This document shows positions 16,969 to 26,736 of a stretch of 64,000 nt of DNA, in pieces. The notes beneath the pieces are model-generated. The model ran no database searches. It saw only the letters and a program-made list of their open reading frames with translations, and was not told the DNA's origin. This stretch comes from an uncultured Roseateles sp. (GTDB taxonomy: Bacteria > Pseudomonadota > Gammaproteobacteria > Burkholderiales > Burkholderiaceae_C). How positions within the stretch are numbered: the first letter of the stretch is position 1; each line of letters starts with the position of its first letter. Both the position numbers and the translations under genes were made by a program. The stretch is taken from the NCBI RefSeq assembly GCF_913777145.1, contig NZ_CAJYPS010000014.1, positions 1 to 64,000 on the forward strand, written 5' to 3'.

Positions 16969-17687
16969 TCACCTGGCGTTCCGCAGCCGTGCTGCTGCTG
17001 CTGATGTGCGTGGGCTCGGTGCTGGGCACGTCCTTGCGGCCCACCATCTTCCTGGCCGACACCAAACCGCCCATCGAGCTCAAGGCACTGTTCCCGGCCG
17101 ACTTTGGCCCCTGGAAGATAGACCCCAGCATCCTGCCGCTGGAGCCTTCGCCAGACCTGAAACAGGCGCTGGAGGAGTCTTACAGCGAGACGCTGTCGCG
17201 CACCTATGTGCGCCCTGATGGCAAGCGCATCATGCTGTCCATCGCCTACGGGCGTAACCAGCACAAGGGCATGAACTGGCACCGCCCGGAGATCTGCTAC
17301 CCGGCGCAGGGCATCCCCATCAGCGTGCCCACCTCGCGCGTGGAGATGCATTTCGGACAGCAGCCGCTGCCCATCAGCCATCTGGTGGCGGCCAATCCGT
17401 CGCGCGTGGAGCCCATCAGCTATTGGGTGGTGGTGGGTGACCGCGTCACCAGCTTCGGCCGAGCTCACAAGCTGGTGTCCCTGTCCTATGGCTTGCGCGG
17501 CTACATCCCGGACGGTATGTTGATCCGCGTGTCCTCCATCAACAAGAACGTGGACGAGGCCTTCGAGGACCAGCGCGAGTTCATCATCGACATGCTGCAG
17601 GGCATGTCCCCTGCCGCGCGGCAGATCGTTCTCGGCACGCGTGCGCCCTTCGTGGGCGACGACCTGATGCCGGCCCTTTCTCACTGA
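16965..17687 (+). CDS. epsI: Exosortase-associated protein EpsI, B type
   Basis: A 240-residue protein with one N-terminal transmembrane segment and a periplasmic domain. The family signature [12 protein letters not shown] is present around residue 105, followed by [14 protein letters not shown] and the C-terminal RVSSINKN strand. EpsI proteins always accompany exosortases; their biochemical role is not settled. GTG 16965 overlaps the xrtB stop and no better start exists, so the two are translationally coupled. Confidence 0.9.
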   Translation: MITWRSAAVLLLLMCVGSVLGTSLRPTIFLADTKPPIELKALFPADFGPWKIDPSILPLEPSPDLKQALEESYSETLSRTYVRPDGKRIMLSIAYGRNQHKGMNWHRPEICYPAQGIPISVPTSRVEMHFGQQPLPISHLVAANPSRVEPISYWVVVGDRVTSFGRAHKLVSLSYGLRGYIPDGMLIRVSSINKNVDEAFEDQREFIIDMLQGMSPAARQIVLGTRAPFVGDDLMPALSH

Positions 17688-17698
17688 ATTTCTTTGCC

Positions 17699-18817
17699 AT
17701 GACTTCCAAAGTTGCCCTGATCACCGGCGTGACCGGCCAAGACGGCGCCTACCTAGCCGAGCTGCTGCTGTCCAAGGGCTATGAGGTGCACGGTATCAAG
17801 CGCCGTGCGTCGTCGTTCAACACCGACCGCATCGACCACCTCTACCAGGACCCGCACGACCCCAACCAGCGCTTCAAGCTGCACTACGGCGACCTGACGG
17901 ATTCCACCAACCTGATCCGCATCATCCAGCAGGTCCAGCCCGACGAGATCTACAACCTCGCGGCCATGAGTCATGTGGCGGTGAGCTTCGAGGAGCCCGA
18001 GTACACCGCCAATGCCGACGGCATCGGCACGCTGCGCATCCTGGAAGCCATCCGCATCCTGGGCCTGACCAAGAAGACCCGCTTCTACCAGGCCTCCACC
18101 AGCGAGCTCTATGGTCTGGTGCAGGAGATCCCGCAGAAGGAGACCACGCCCTTCTACCCGCGCAGCCCCTACGCGGTGGCCAAGCTCTACGCCTACTGGA
18201 TCACGGTCAACTATCGCGAGGCCTATGGCATGTACGCCTGCAACGGCGTGCTGTTCAACCACGAGAGCCCGCTGCGCGGCGAGACCTTCGTGACCCGCAA
18301 GATCACTCGGGCCATCGCGCGCATTGCGCTGGGCCTGCAGGACACGCTGCATCTGGGCAACCTCAGCGCGCTGCGCGACTGGGGCCACGCCAAGGACTAC
18401 GTGGAGATGCAGTGGCTGATGCTGCAGCAGGACAAGCCTGAGGACTTCGTGATCGCCACCGGCGTGCAGTACAGCGTGCGCCAGTTCGTGGAGTTCGCGG
18501 CCAAAGAACTGGGCATCACCATCGAGTTCAAGGGCGAGGGCGAGCAGGAGATCGGTGTGGTCGCCAAGGTCGAGGGCGACAAGGCCAAGTGCAAGGTCGG
18601 CGACGTCATCGTCAAGGTCGACCCGCGCTACTTCCGTCCCACCGAGGTGGAGACGCTGCTGGGCGACCCGAGCAAGGCGAAAGAGAAACTCGGCTGGACG
18701 CCCAAGACCACGCTGCAGGAGCTGGTGGCGGAGATGGTGCAGTCCGACTACACCGCGGCCAAGCGCGACAGCCTGGTCAAGCTCGCGGGCTTCAAGGCCT
18801 ACGACCATCACGAGTAA
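17699..18817 (+). CDS. gmd: GDP-mannose 4,6-dehydratase
   Basis: First step of GDP-L-fucose synthesis: GDP-mannose to GDP-4-keto-6-deoxymannose, NADP-dependent, cytosolic. The protein has 372 residues, the length of the E. coli enzyme. [15 protein letters not shown] binds the cofactor, STSELYG holds the catalytic Ser/Glu pair, and YAVAK gives the Tyr/Lys pair. The nucleotide-binding stretch reads [10 protein letters not shown], where E. coli has Arg in place of Leu. GDP-mannose can come from manC at 40-41 kb. The next gene, fcl, completes the pathway. Confidence 0.96.
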   Translation: MTSKVALITGVTGQDGAYLAELLLSKGYEVHGIKRRASSFNTDRIDHLYQDPHDPNQRFKLHYGDLTDSTNLIRIIQQVQPDEIYNLAAMSHVAVSFEEPEYTANADGIGTLRILEAIRILGLTKKTRFYQASTSELYGLVQEIPQKETTPFYPRSPYAVAKLYAYWITVNYREAYGMYACNGVLFNHESPLRGETFVTRKITRAIARIALGLQDTLHLGNLSALRDWGHAKDYVEMQWLMLQQDKPEDFVIATGVQYSVRQFVEFAAKELGITIEFKGEGEQEIGVVAKVEGDKAKCKVGDVIVKVDPRYFRPTEVETLLGDPSKAKEKLGWTPKTTLQELVAEMVQSDYTAAKRDSLVKLAGFKAYDHHE

Positions 18818-18821
18818 GGCC

Positions 18822-19760
18822 ATGAGCAGCATCGCCAAGGACGCCCGCATCTTCGTCGCGGGCCATCGCGGCATGGTGGGCTCGGCGCTGGTGCGCCGCT
18901 TGCAGGCCGGCGGCTACGCCCACGTGCTGACCGCCAGCCGGCAAGACCTGGACCTGCTGGACCAGCGCGCGGTGCACGAGTGGTTGCAGGCCCACAGGCC
19001 CGACTACCTCTTCATTGCGGCGGCCAAGGTCGGCGGCATCCAGGCCAACAATGTCTACCGGGCCGACTTCCTCTATCAGAACCTCATGATCGAGGGCAAC
19101 CTCATCCACGGCGCCCACCTCGCGGGCGTGCAGCGGCTGATGTTCCTGGGCAGCTCCTGCATCTATCCCAAGCTGGCGCCGCAGCCGCTGCGCGAAGACA
19201 GCCTGCTCACCGGCCCGCTGGAGCCCACCAACGAGCCCTATGCGATCGCCAAGATCGCGGGTATCAAGCTGTGCGAGAGCTACAACCGCCAGTACGGCCG
19301 GCAGTACGTCAGCGCGATGCCGACCAACCTCTACGGCCCCAACGACAACTACGACCTGAACAACAGCCATGTGCTGCCCGCGCTGATCCGCAAGGCCCAC
19401 GAGGCCAAGGCGCGTGGAGACCACGAACTGGTGGTCTGGGGCACGGGCACGCCGTTGCGCGAGTTCCTTTACGTGGACGACCTGGCCGACGCCTGCGTGC
19501 ACCTGATGGAGAGCGGCGCGGACGACGTGCTGGTGAATGTCGGCGTGGGCGAGGACGTTAGCATCCGCCAGCTCGCCGAGCTGGTGTGCGAGGTGGTGGG
19601 CTTCGACGGGCAACTGGTGTTCGACACCAGCAAGCCCGACGGCACGCCGCGCAAGCTGATGGACGTGAGCCTGCTGGCCAGCCGCGGCTGGCGCGCGAGC
19701 ACCGGGCTGCGCGAGGGCATCGCGCTGGCCTACGCGGACTTCCTGAAGCGATCCCCCTGA
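18822..19760 (+). CDS. fcl: GDP-L-fucose synthase
   Basis: Epimerises and reduces the Gmd product to GDP-L-fucose. The 312-residue short-chain dehydrogenase has the nucleotide motif [10 protein letters not shown] near its start, GSSCIYP with the catalytic Ser and Cys, and YAIAK with the Tyr/Lys pair. [10 protein letters not shown] and [11 protein letters not shown] are typical of the family (also called wcaG). ATG 18822 is 4 nt after the gmd stop, so the pair forms one unit. Its presence predicts fucose in the polymer. Confidence 0.96.
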   Translation: MSSIAKDARIFVAGHRGMVGSALVRRLQAGGYAHVLTASRQDLDLLDQRAVHEWLQAHRPDYLFIAAAKVGGIQANNVYRADFLYQNLMIEGNLIHGAHLAGVQRLMFLGSSCIYPKLAPQPLREDSLLTGPLEPTNEPYAIAKIAGIKLCESYNRQYGRQYVSAMPTNLYGPNDNYDLNNSHVLPALIRKAHEAKARGDHELVVWGTGTPLREFLYVDDLADACVHLMESGADDVLVNVGVGEDVSIRQLAELVCEVVGFDGQLVFDTSKPDGTPRKLMDVSLLASRGWRASTGLREGIALAYADFLKRSP

Positions 19761-19767
19761 GGCGGGC

Positions 19768-20799
19768 ATGAGCCGCTCGCGGTCCATTCTCTACCTCGGC
19801 CCGGTCAGCGGGACCTGCCTGGACCGCGCCAACGCGCTGCGCCGGCTCGGTCACCGTGTCGAGCACCTGGACCTGCGTGGCTTGCTGCCGCGCAGCGTCT
19901 GGATGGACCGTATCACCTGGCGCCTGGGCGGCGATTGGCTGGCGCCCTGGCTGATGCGGCCGCTGGCGGCGCTGCTCGCGGGCAGGCAGTTCGACCTGGC
20001 CCATGTGGATGGTGGCGAGTGGGTCACGCCCGGCGTGATCCAGTTGCTGCGCCGACATGCGCCCAAGGTCATCAACTACAGCATCGACGATCCCTACGGC
20101 CCGCGCGATGGCGCCCGCTTTCGTGCGATGCGCCAGGCCACGCCGCATTACGACCTGATCGCCGTGGTGCGCGAGGTCAATGTGCAGGAAGCACATGCGC
20201 TGGGGGCACGCCAGGTGGTGCGCATCTACCGCAGCGCCGACGAGTTGAGCCATGCGCCGCGCGCCATCACGCCCGAGGCCCAGGCCCGCTGGGGCTGCGA
20301 CGTGCTGTTCCTGGGCACCTGGTTCCCCGAGCGCGGCCCTTTCCTCGCCGAGTTGCTACGGCGTGGCGTGCCGCTCACCATACAAGGCTCCAACTGGCAC
20401 AAGGCGCCCGAATGGCCTGTGCTGCAGGCGCACTGGCGCGGCGGTTCGATCTCGGGTGATGACTACGCGCTGGCCGTCCAGTGCGCGCGCATCAACCTCG
20501 GCCTGCTGTCCAAGGAGAACCGCGACCTGCACACCACCCGATCACTGGAGATCCCGGCGCTGGGCGGGCTGATGTGCGCCGAGCGCACGGTGGAGCACGA
20601 GGCCATGTACGAGGAGGGCCAGGAGGCCCTGTTCTGGCGGGATGCCGAGGAATGCGCGGCCGCCTGCCGCGCCCTGTTGAGCGACGAGCCGCGCCGCGCC
20701 GCGATGGCGCTGGCCGGTCGCGCCCGGCTGGCGCGCAACGGTCACTACAACGAGCCCATCATGGCGGCGCTCGTGGAGCAGGCCGGGGTCCCGTCATGA
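19768..20799 (+). CDS. Glycosyltransferase, CgeB-like GT-B fold
   Basis: A 343-residue predicted cytosolic glycosyltransferase. The N-terminal part has a short Rossmann-like start (ILYLGPVSGTCLDRANAL). The C-terminal part has the Glyco_trans_1_2-type segment with ENRDLHTTRSLEIPALGG, followed by an acidic sugar-nucleotide region. It should add one sugar to the lipid-linked repeat unit; donor and acceptor cannot be told. It starts 7 nt after fcl and overlaps the flippase gene by 4 nt. Confidence 0.75.
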   Translation: MSRSRSILYLGPVSGTCLDRANALRRLGHRVEHLDLRGLLPRSVWMDRITWRLGGDWLAPWLMRPLAALLAGRQFDLAHVDGGEWVTPGVIQLLRRHAPKVINYSIDDPYGPRDGARFRAMRQATPHYDLIAVVREVNVQEAHALGARQVVRIYRSADELSHAPRAITPEAQARWGCDVLFLGTWFPERGPFLAELLRRGVPLTIQGSNWHKAPEWPVLQAHWRGGSISGDDYALAVQCARINLGLLSKENRDLHTTRSLEIPALGGLMCAERTVEHEAMYEEGQEALFWRDAEECAAACRALLSDEPRRAAMALAGRARLARNGHYNEPIMAALVEQAGVPS

Positions 20800-22094
20800 G
20801 CATGAAGGCCCGGGTTCTGCGGGCGGTGGGTGCCCATTCCTTTGGCATGGCGCTGACCATCGTGATACAGCTGGTGTCGCTGCCGCTGTTTCTGTCCTAC
20901 TGGGACGCCCGCACCTACGGGCTGTGGCTGATGCTCAGTGCGATCCCGTCCTACCTCAGCATGTCCGACGTCGGCATGGTCACGGTGGCCGGCAACCGCA
21001 TGATGATGGCTCTGGGTCGAGGGGACGCAGCCGAGGCCAACCGGGTGTTCCAGAGTGCGCAGGTGTTCATGGCGGGCACCTGCCTGGCGTCCTGCCTGCT
21101 GGTGCTCGCACTGGCCTGGTGGCTGCCGCTGCCTACCGGTGAAGCGGTGGACGGTCGCCTGGCGGTGTTGTTGCTGTCGCTGGCGGTTCTGATCGCGCTG
21201 TTCGGCGGCCTTAGCGAGCAGGTGTACCGCGCCACCCAACGCAGCGCGACGGCCGCGCTGGCGGGTAATCTGTGCCGACTGGCCGAGTGGGTGGGCTCTC
21301 TTGTCGGTCTGCTGCTGGGCGGCAGTTTCACCGCGGTGGCGCTGGGCGCGCTGCTGTGCCGTGCGGGTGGCGTGCTCTACACGATGCATCACTGCCGCTT
21401 TGACAGCGAGGGCTTGCGCTGGGGCTGGCAGGCGGCCTGTCGACACGAGATTCGCGCGATGGTGGGGCCCGCCTTTGCGCTGATGAGTTTCCCGGTCGTG
21501 AACGCGCTGAGTTTCCAGGGCGTGACCCTGGTGGTGGGCGCGACGCTGGGTGCCACGACCGTGACCCTGTTCAACGCCTACCGGACGCTGGCCCGCACGG
21601 CCGTGCAGGCCTCGGGCGTGCTGAGCTTTTCGGTCTGGCCTGAGTTCTCCCGCCTCAGCGGTCAGGGGGACGTGGTCGGGCTGCGGCGTCTGTTTCTGCG
21701 CACACTGACCCTCACCACGGCGATCAGTCTGGTCCTCTCGATTGGGCTCTACCTGATGGCGCCCACGCTGCTGCGCCTGTGGTCCCACGGCCAGATCGGC
21801 TTCGAGGCGTTGGCCATGGCCTTGATGCTGATCTACGCGGTCATCGGGGGCGTCTGGCACGTGCCGCGCGTTCTGCTGCAGGCCACCAATGCCCATGCCA
21901 GCCTCGCGGCCTGGTCGCTGCCGGTGGCGGTGGCGCTGGTGCTGCTGAGCTTTGCGCTGGGCCATGCCTGGGGCGTTGCCGGTGTGAGCCTGGCCATGCT
22001 GGCGAGCGAGGCTGCGTTGGCCACGCTGGCCCTGGTGTTCTGCCGGCGGCTGCTCGCGGCCGCGCCAGGGCGGCAGGAGGTTGTCGCGCGATGA
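20796..22094 (+). CDS. Polysaccharide flippase (Wzx-like, MOP superfamily)
   Basis: A 432-residue integral membrane protein with about 12 hydrophobic segments spread evenly along its length. It begins with the typical conserved region GMALTIVIQLVSLPLFLSYW followed by YGLWLMLSAIPSYLSMSDVG, as in polysaccharide transporters of the Wzx/MATE group. It would move the undecaprenyl-linked repeat unit to the periplasmic face. It is coupled to the preceding glycosyltransferase by a 4-nt overlap. The sequence itself does not identify the sugar unit. Confidence 0.82.
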   Translation: MSMKARVLRAVGAHSFGMALTIVIQLVSLPLFLSYWDARTYGLWLMLSAIPSYLSMSDVGMVTVAGNRMMMALGRGDAAEANRVFQSAQVFMAGTCLASCLLVLALAWWLPLPTGEAVDGRLAVLLLSLAVLIALFGGLSEQVYRATQRSATAALAGNLCRLAEWVGSLVGLLLGGSFTAVALGALLCRAGGVLYTMHHCRFDSEGLRWGWQAACRHEIRAMVGPAFALMSFPVVNALSFQGVTLVVGATLGATTVTLFNAYRTLARTAVQASGVLSFSVWPEFSRLSGQGDVVGLRRLFLRTLTLTTAISLVLSIGLYLMAPTLLRLWSHGQIGFEALAMALMLIYAVIGGVWHVPRVLLQATNAHASLAAWSLPVAVALVLLSFALGHAWGVAGVSLAMLASEAALATLALVFCRRLLAAAPGRQEVVAR

Positions 22095-22152
22095 CGCCGA
22101 GCTCGCCCCTTCGTTCAGCCCCTTGTTCCAACCCGTTCGTCGGAGACGCCCC

Positions 22153-23745
22153 ATGACCAATCGCAACGCGCTGCTGCTCGGGGTCGCCGTGCTAGTGCTG
22201 GCGGCCCTGGTGGCCCAGATGGTCATCAACCCCAGCGTGGAGAACGTGGGTGTAGCCTGCATCGTGACCGCGTCCTCGCTGTCGGTGCTGCTCTACATCT
22301 ACTGGACCCGAGCGCTGGACACCCACCCGCTGTCCACGTTCGCGCTGTTCGGCTTCTGCTTCACCACGCAGATGGGCGCGCTGCTGTTCCAGAGTGCGGA
22401 CGGCGAGGCCATCACCCGCTTTCTGCGCCAACCCGGCACGACCTTCGGCTGGCTTGCGGCCTACCAGTGGACCGCGATGGCCGCCCATGGCGCCTATCGA
22501 CTGTTCAGCCGCCGCAACGAGCGGGCGCCCAGTGCGCTCACGTTCCGCGAAGGCCCGCTGCGCAGCCTGCTGCGTGCGATCGGGTTGTACACGCCGCCGC
22601 GGCCGGCCGTGCTGTGGGCGGTCTCGGTGCTGGGGCTGTTCGGCATCGTGTTCGGCGGCATCCCCACCACCGTGGGTCGGGTCTTCCACGGCATGAGCTT
22701 TCTGGCCTGGGCGCCGTTCCTGATCCCCATCTTCATCGTGGAGTTCGGCTCAGCCTATGCGCGCCTGCACCGGCAGATCCTGTTCGTTGCGGCCTACGCG
22801 GTCTTCATTGCGGTGCTGGCCATGGCGGCCAATGCGCGCGGCATGATGCTGTCCGGCCTGATGACCGTGTCGCTGTTTCTCGCGCTCACCGCCTTGCGCA
22901 GCCAGGCGCGCTTCAAGCCCAAGTTCGCGGTCTACGGCGTGGTGCTGGCCGCCGGTCTGGCGGTGCTGAGCTACCCGGTGGACGACCTGGTCACCGCCAT
23001 GCGCATCGCCCGCAAGGACCGCGGCCATGTGGACATCTTCCGCATGGTCGAGAACACGCTCTACAACTTCCAGCGCGACGACCTGCTCAAGGCCGAGCGC
23101 AAGGCGGGCCAGTTTGTCAGTCTCAACAGCAATTACGACGAGGTCTACTTCAATTCGGAACTCAAGGGCCGCCTGGTCGAGACCAAGTTCCATGACAACG
23201 CGCTGTACTTCGGCTCCCGGCTGTCCGGTGCCGACAGCGATCGCCTGGCCGACACGACGGTCGACTTCCTCTGGTCCATCCTGCCGCAGCCCGCGCTGGA
23301 CGCGCTCGGTGTGGACCTGACCAAGAAGGAATCCAATTTCTCCATGGGCGACTACATGAGCTACCTCGGAGCCACCGGCAAGGTGGGGGGCTTCCGCACC
23401 GGCTCGGGCGTTGCACACGGGCTGGCGTTGTTCGGCCCGGCCTTTCTGCCGGTGATGTTCCTGCTGTTCTTCGTGGTGTTCTGGTCCATAGACCTGTTGG
23501 CCTATGTCGGCTTGTCCGGTCGCGTCTCGATGTCGGCGCTGGGCCTGCTGGCCATCTGGCCCATGTTCCAGTACGGCATCTGCACCGAGTCCATCACCGG
23601 CCTGCTGAGCAACCTCGTGCGTGGTCTGCCGCAGAACGTGCTGATCTACACGGTGGCCATCGCTGGGGCCTCGCTGGGCCTGCGCCTGCTGCCGTTCACG
23701 CGGTCGCGGTCGCTTCAGGTGGCGCTCGCCAGGGGCGGGGCGTGA
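22153..23745 (+). CDS. Multi-pass membrane protein, candidate EPS polymerase (Wzy-like)
   Basis: A 530-residue membrane protein of unrecognised family. Hydrophobic helices occupy residues 5-130, 155-300 and 410-515. Between them lies a large polar loop of about 100 residues (roughly 305-410) rich in charged residues, including RIARKDRGHVDIFRMVENTL. This topology, its place between the flippase and glycosyltransferase genes, and the lack of any other polymerase in the cluster suggest a Wzy role. ATG 22153 is chosen because the sequence before it is not hydrophobic and has no ribosome site. The stop overlaps the next gene by 4 nt. Confidence 0.6.
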   Translation: MTNRNALLLGVAVLVLAALVAQMVINPSVENVGVACIVTASSLSVLLYIYWTRALDTHPLSTFALFGFCFTTQMGALLFQSADGEAITRFLRQPGTTFGWLAAYQWTAMAAHGAYRLFSRRNERAPSALTFREGPLRSLLRAIGLYTPPRPAVLWAVSVLGLFGIVFGGIPTTVGRVFHGMSFLAWAPFLIPIFIVEFGSAYARLHRQILFVAAYAVFIAVLAMAANARGMMLSGLMTVSLFLALTALRSQARFKPKFAVYGVVLAAGLAVLSYPVDDLVTAMRIARKDRGHVDIFRMVENTLYNFQRDDLLKAERKAGQFVSLNSNYDEVYFNSELKGRLVETKFHDNALYFGSRLSGADSDRLADTTVDFLWSILPQPALDALGVDLTKKESNFSMGDYMSYLGATGKVGGFRTGSGVAHGLALFGPAFLPVMFLLFFVVFWSIDLLAYVGLSGRVSMSALGLLAIWPMFQYGICTESITGLLSNLVRGLPQNVLIYTVAIAGASLGLRLLPFTRSRSLQVALARGGA

Positions 23746-24926
23746 GGATAGTCCTCTTCGAGCACCCGTCGTTTCTCGATTCCTTTAGCATGCCGCGCTT
23801 TGCCGGCATGCTGGCGTCCGCCTATCAGGCGCTGGGCCACGAGGTGCAGCGCTGGTCGCCGCAGCCGGTGCTGCAGCCCTGGTTCGCGGGTACCCGCCTG
23901 GGCAAGTGGGCCGGCTATGTGGACCAGTACCTGCTGTTCCCGCGCTGGGTGCGGCGCCAGCTGCGCGAAGCGCATCCCGACACGCTGTACGTGTTCGCCG
24001 ACCAGGCGCTGGGCCCCTGGGTGCCGCTGGTGCAGCACCTGCCGCATGTGATCCATGTGCACGACTTGCTGGCGCTGCGCTCTGCGCAGGGGCTGGTGCC
24101 CGAGAACCCGACGCGCTGGAGCGGTCGCGTCTACCAGCGCTACATCCGTCGCGGCTTCCGCCATGGGCGGCGCTTCATCTGCATTTCCCGCCGTACCCAG
24201 ACGGACCTCATCGCGTTCGGCGGCGTTGACGCTGCATTGACGGACGTGGTCTACAACGACCTCAACCACCCCTTCCGTGCGCTGGGCCTAGAAGCCGCGG
24301 TGAGCGCCCTGCAGGCGCGCGGCCTGCCCATGCCGGCGACCGGCTGCCTGGTCCATATCAGTGGGGGCCAGTGGTACAAGAACCTGCCGGGTGTGCTAGG
24401 TCTCTACGCCGAATATGCCAGCCGCCACGCCCAGCCGCTGCCGCTGTGGCTGATCGGGCCTTTCGGCCCGGCCGACCTGGCCCGCTCGCTGAAGCCCCTG
24501 CCGTCGCAGGCGCGGGTGCATTGCGTGTCCGGCCTGGATGCGGTGACGCTGGAGCAGGTCTACGGTGCCGCCCAGGCGCTGCTTTTCCCCAGCCATGCCG
24601 AAGGCTTTGGCTGGCCCATCCTGGAGGCCCAGGCGGCCGGCTGCCCGGTCCTCACCACCGACGATGCACCTATGAACGAGATCGGCGGTCCCGAGGCGCG
24701 CTACCTGCCGCGCCTGAAGGCGAACGCCGATAAGCAGGCCTGGTGCCGCCAGGGTGCGGATCAACTGGATGATTTGCTGCGGGCCGATGAGGCCGAGCGC
24801 CAGCGCCGGTCAGCAGCCTGCGTGCAATGGGCGTCAGGTTTTGCGCAGGGCCGTGCGCTGCAGGCTTATCTCGCCATCTATCGCGAGGTGATCGGCCAGG
24901 CTCCGGGAGTCGGCCATGAGCACTGA
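23742..24926 (+). CDS. Glycosyltransferase family 4
   Basis: A 394-residue GT-B retaining glycosyltransferase. The C-terminal domain carries HAEGFGWPILEAQAAG with the E-x7-E motif that binds the sugar nucleotide, after the acceptor-domain text VIHVHDLLALRSAQG. GTG 23742 lies in a 4-nt overlap with the candidate polymerase, which fixes the start. Its 3' end overlaps the next glycosyltransferase by 11 nt. Donor unknown. Confidence 0.85.
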   Translation: MRIVLFEHPSFLDSFSMPRFAGMLASAYQALGHEVQRWSPQPVLQPWFAGTRLGKWAGYVDQYLLFPRWVRRQLREAHPDTLYVFADQALGPWVPLVQHLPHVIHVHDLLALRSAQGLVPENPTRWSGRVYQRYIRRGFRHGRRFICISRRTQTDLIAFGGVDAALTDVVYNDLNHPFRALGLEAAVSALQARGLPMPATGCLVHISGGQWYKNLPGVLGLYAEYASRHAQPLPLWLIGPFGPADLARSLKPLPSQARVHCVSGLDAVTLEQVYGAAQALLFPSHAEGFGWPILEAQAAGCPVLTTDDAPMNEIGGPEARYLPRLKANADKQAWCRQGADQLDDLLRADEAERQRRSAACVQWASGFAQGRALQAYLAIYREVIGQAPGVGHEH

Positions 24927-26100
24927 CACCTGCAAGAACCACCTGCATGTGCTGCCCAGCGTGGACCCCAAGGGGGGCGGGCCCATGGAGGGGGTGCGCC
25001 AGGTCGGGTTGGAGCTGCAGAAGTCCGGCCATCAAACCGAGGTGCTCACGCTGGACCCGCCGGACGCGCCCTACCTGCGTGATTTTCCGCTGCCGGTCCA
25101 CGCGCTGGGGCCGGCATCGGGCGGCTATGGCTACAGCAGCCGGCTGCTGCCCTGGATGCTCGCAAACGCCGGACGCTACGATGGCATCGTCATCGACGGC
25201 CTGTGGCAGTACCACAGCTTCGGCACCTGGCGCGCGCTGCGGCGCCTGGGACTGCCCTATGTGGTGTTCACCCACGGCATGCTGGACCCCTGGTTCAAGC
25301 GCACCTACCCGCTCAAGCACCTGAAGAAATGGTGCTACTGGCCCTGGGCCGAGTATCGGGTGCTGCGCGATGCGGCAGCCGTGCTCTTCACCTGCGAGGA
25401 GGAGCGGGTGCTCGCGCGCCAGTCCTTCTGGCTCTATCAGGCCCGCGAGGTGGTCACGCCGTTTGGCACGCGCACGCCGCCGCAGGACGGTGAGCGCCTG
25501 CGTGCGGCCTTCTTTGCGCAATACCCGAGCCTGCAGGGCCGTCGTCTGCTGCTGTTCCTGTCCCGCATCCACGAGAAGAAGGGCTGTGACCTGCAGATCC
25601 AGGCCTTCGCTCGTGTGGCCGCGAGCGACCCCAGCCTCATACTGGTGATGGCCGGGCCTGACCAGACCGGCTGGGCTTCCGAGTTGCAGGCGCTGGCCCG
25701 CTCGCTGGGCGTGGCCGAGCGCATCGTCTGGCCCGGCATGCTGCAGGGCGACCTCAAGTGGGGCGCCTTCTATGCCGCCGAGGCCTTCGTGCTGCCCTCC
25801 CACCAGGAGAACTTCGGCATCGCGGTGGCAGAGGCCCTGGGCTGCGGCCTGCCGGTGCTGATCTCGGACAAGGTCAACATCTGGCGCGAGATCGAGCAGG
25901 CCGGCGCCGGCCTGGTGGCCCCCGACACGCTGGAGGGCACGACGCAGACCCTGCAGCGCTGGCTGACCCTGGACGACGCGCAACGCCAGTACATGGCCCG
26001 TCAGGGCCAGCAGCTGTTCGCGTCGCAATTCAGCGTCGAGCGCATGGCCGAGGCCCTGGTCGCAACCTTGGGCCGCGTGAAAGCCGCACGCCCTGGCTGA
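24916..26100 (+). CDS. Glycosyltransferase family 4
   Basis: A 394-residue GT-B enzyme. The N-terminal domain shows the family's loop VDPKGGGPMEGV and the motif FTHGMLDPW. The C-terminal domain starts at LLFLSRIHEKKG and has HQENFGIAVAEALGCG with the E-x7-E pair. It should add one sugar to the EPS repeat unit on the cytosolic face. It starts inside the previous gene (11-nt overlap). Confidence 0.88.
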   Translation: MSTDTCKNHLHVLPSVDPKGGGPMEGVRQVGLELQKSGHQTEVLTLDPPDAPYLRDFPLPVHALGPASGGYGYSSRLLPWMLANAGRYDGIVIDGLWQYHSFGTWRALRRLGLPYVVFTHGMLDPWFKRTYPLKHLKKWCYWPWAEYRVLRDAAAVLFTCEEERVLARQSFWLYQAREVVTPFGTRTPPQDGERLRAAFFAQYPSLQGRRLLLFLSRIHEKKGCDLQIQAFARVAASDPSLILVMAGPDQTGWASELQALARSLGVAERIVWPGMLQGDLKWGAFYAAEAFVLPSHQENFGIAVAEALGCGLPVLISDKVNIWREIEQAGAGLVAPDTLEGTTQTLQRWLTLDDAQRQYMARQGQQLFASQFSVERMAEALVATLGRVKAARPG

Positions 26101-26129
26101 CCTGCAACCCGACTCACGGCAGACCCGTC

Positions 26130-26690
26130 ATGATTCTTCAAGGCAACGATCCCTACACGCAGCCCTCGTTCAGTCTGCGCAATCGCATGGCGCGTGCGCT
26201 CTGGTGGCTGGTCTGGACGCTGCTGTTCAGGCCCAGCCCCTGGTTCGCCTATGGATGGCGCAACCTGCTACTTAGACTCTTCGGCGCGCGTCTGGGGCGT
26301 GATGTGCATTTCGCGTCCAGCGTGCGCATCTGGGCGCCATGGCAGCTCAGTGTGGGCGACCGTGTCGGCTTCGGTGGTGGTGCTCACCTCTACAACATGG
26401 CGCCGCTTACTGTGGCCGGGGGCGCGATGATCTCGCAGGGGGCGCATCTGTGCGGTGGCACGCACGACATCGATTCCCCCAACTTCCAGCTTGTGGCCAA
26501 GCCCATCTCGATAGGCGCGCATGCGTGGATCTGCGCGGAGTCCTTCGTGGGGCCGGGCGTCTCCATCCCTGAGGGCTGTGTGGTCGCCGCGCGTGCGGTC
26601 GTGGCGCGCAGCATTGACGAGCCCTGGACCGTCTGGGCCGGCAACCCTGCGGTGTTCAAGCGCACGCGGGGCCGGAGCATTGCAGGGTGA
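26130..26690 (+). CDS. WcaF-like hexapeptide-repeat acetyltransferase
   Basis: A 186-residue left-handed beta-helix acetyltransferase similar in length and layout to colanic acid acetyltransferase WcaF. The hexapeptide turns run from about residue 60 to 160, including the catalytic-histidine loop GGTHDIDSPNFQ and WICAESFVGPGVSIPEGCVV. The start MILQGNDPYTQPSFSLRNR is characteristic of the family. It probably O-acetylates a sugar of the repeat unit using acetyl-CoA. Together with gmd, fcl and the following WcaI-like gene it forms a set known from colanic acid loci. Confidence 0.85.
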   Translation: MILQGNDPYTQPSFSLRNRMARALWWLVWTLLFRPSPWFAYGWRNLLLRLFGARLGRDVHFASSVRIWAPWQLSVGDRVGFGGGAHLYNMAPLTVAGGAMISQGAHLCGGTHDIDSPNFQLVAKPISIGAHAWICAESFVGPGVSIPEGCVVAARAVVARSIDEPWTVWAGNPAVFKRTRGRSIAG

Positions 26691-26736
26691 GGGCGCAGTT
26701 GAAGGCGCTGCTTTGCAACGCCATGGAAGGCATGGC

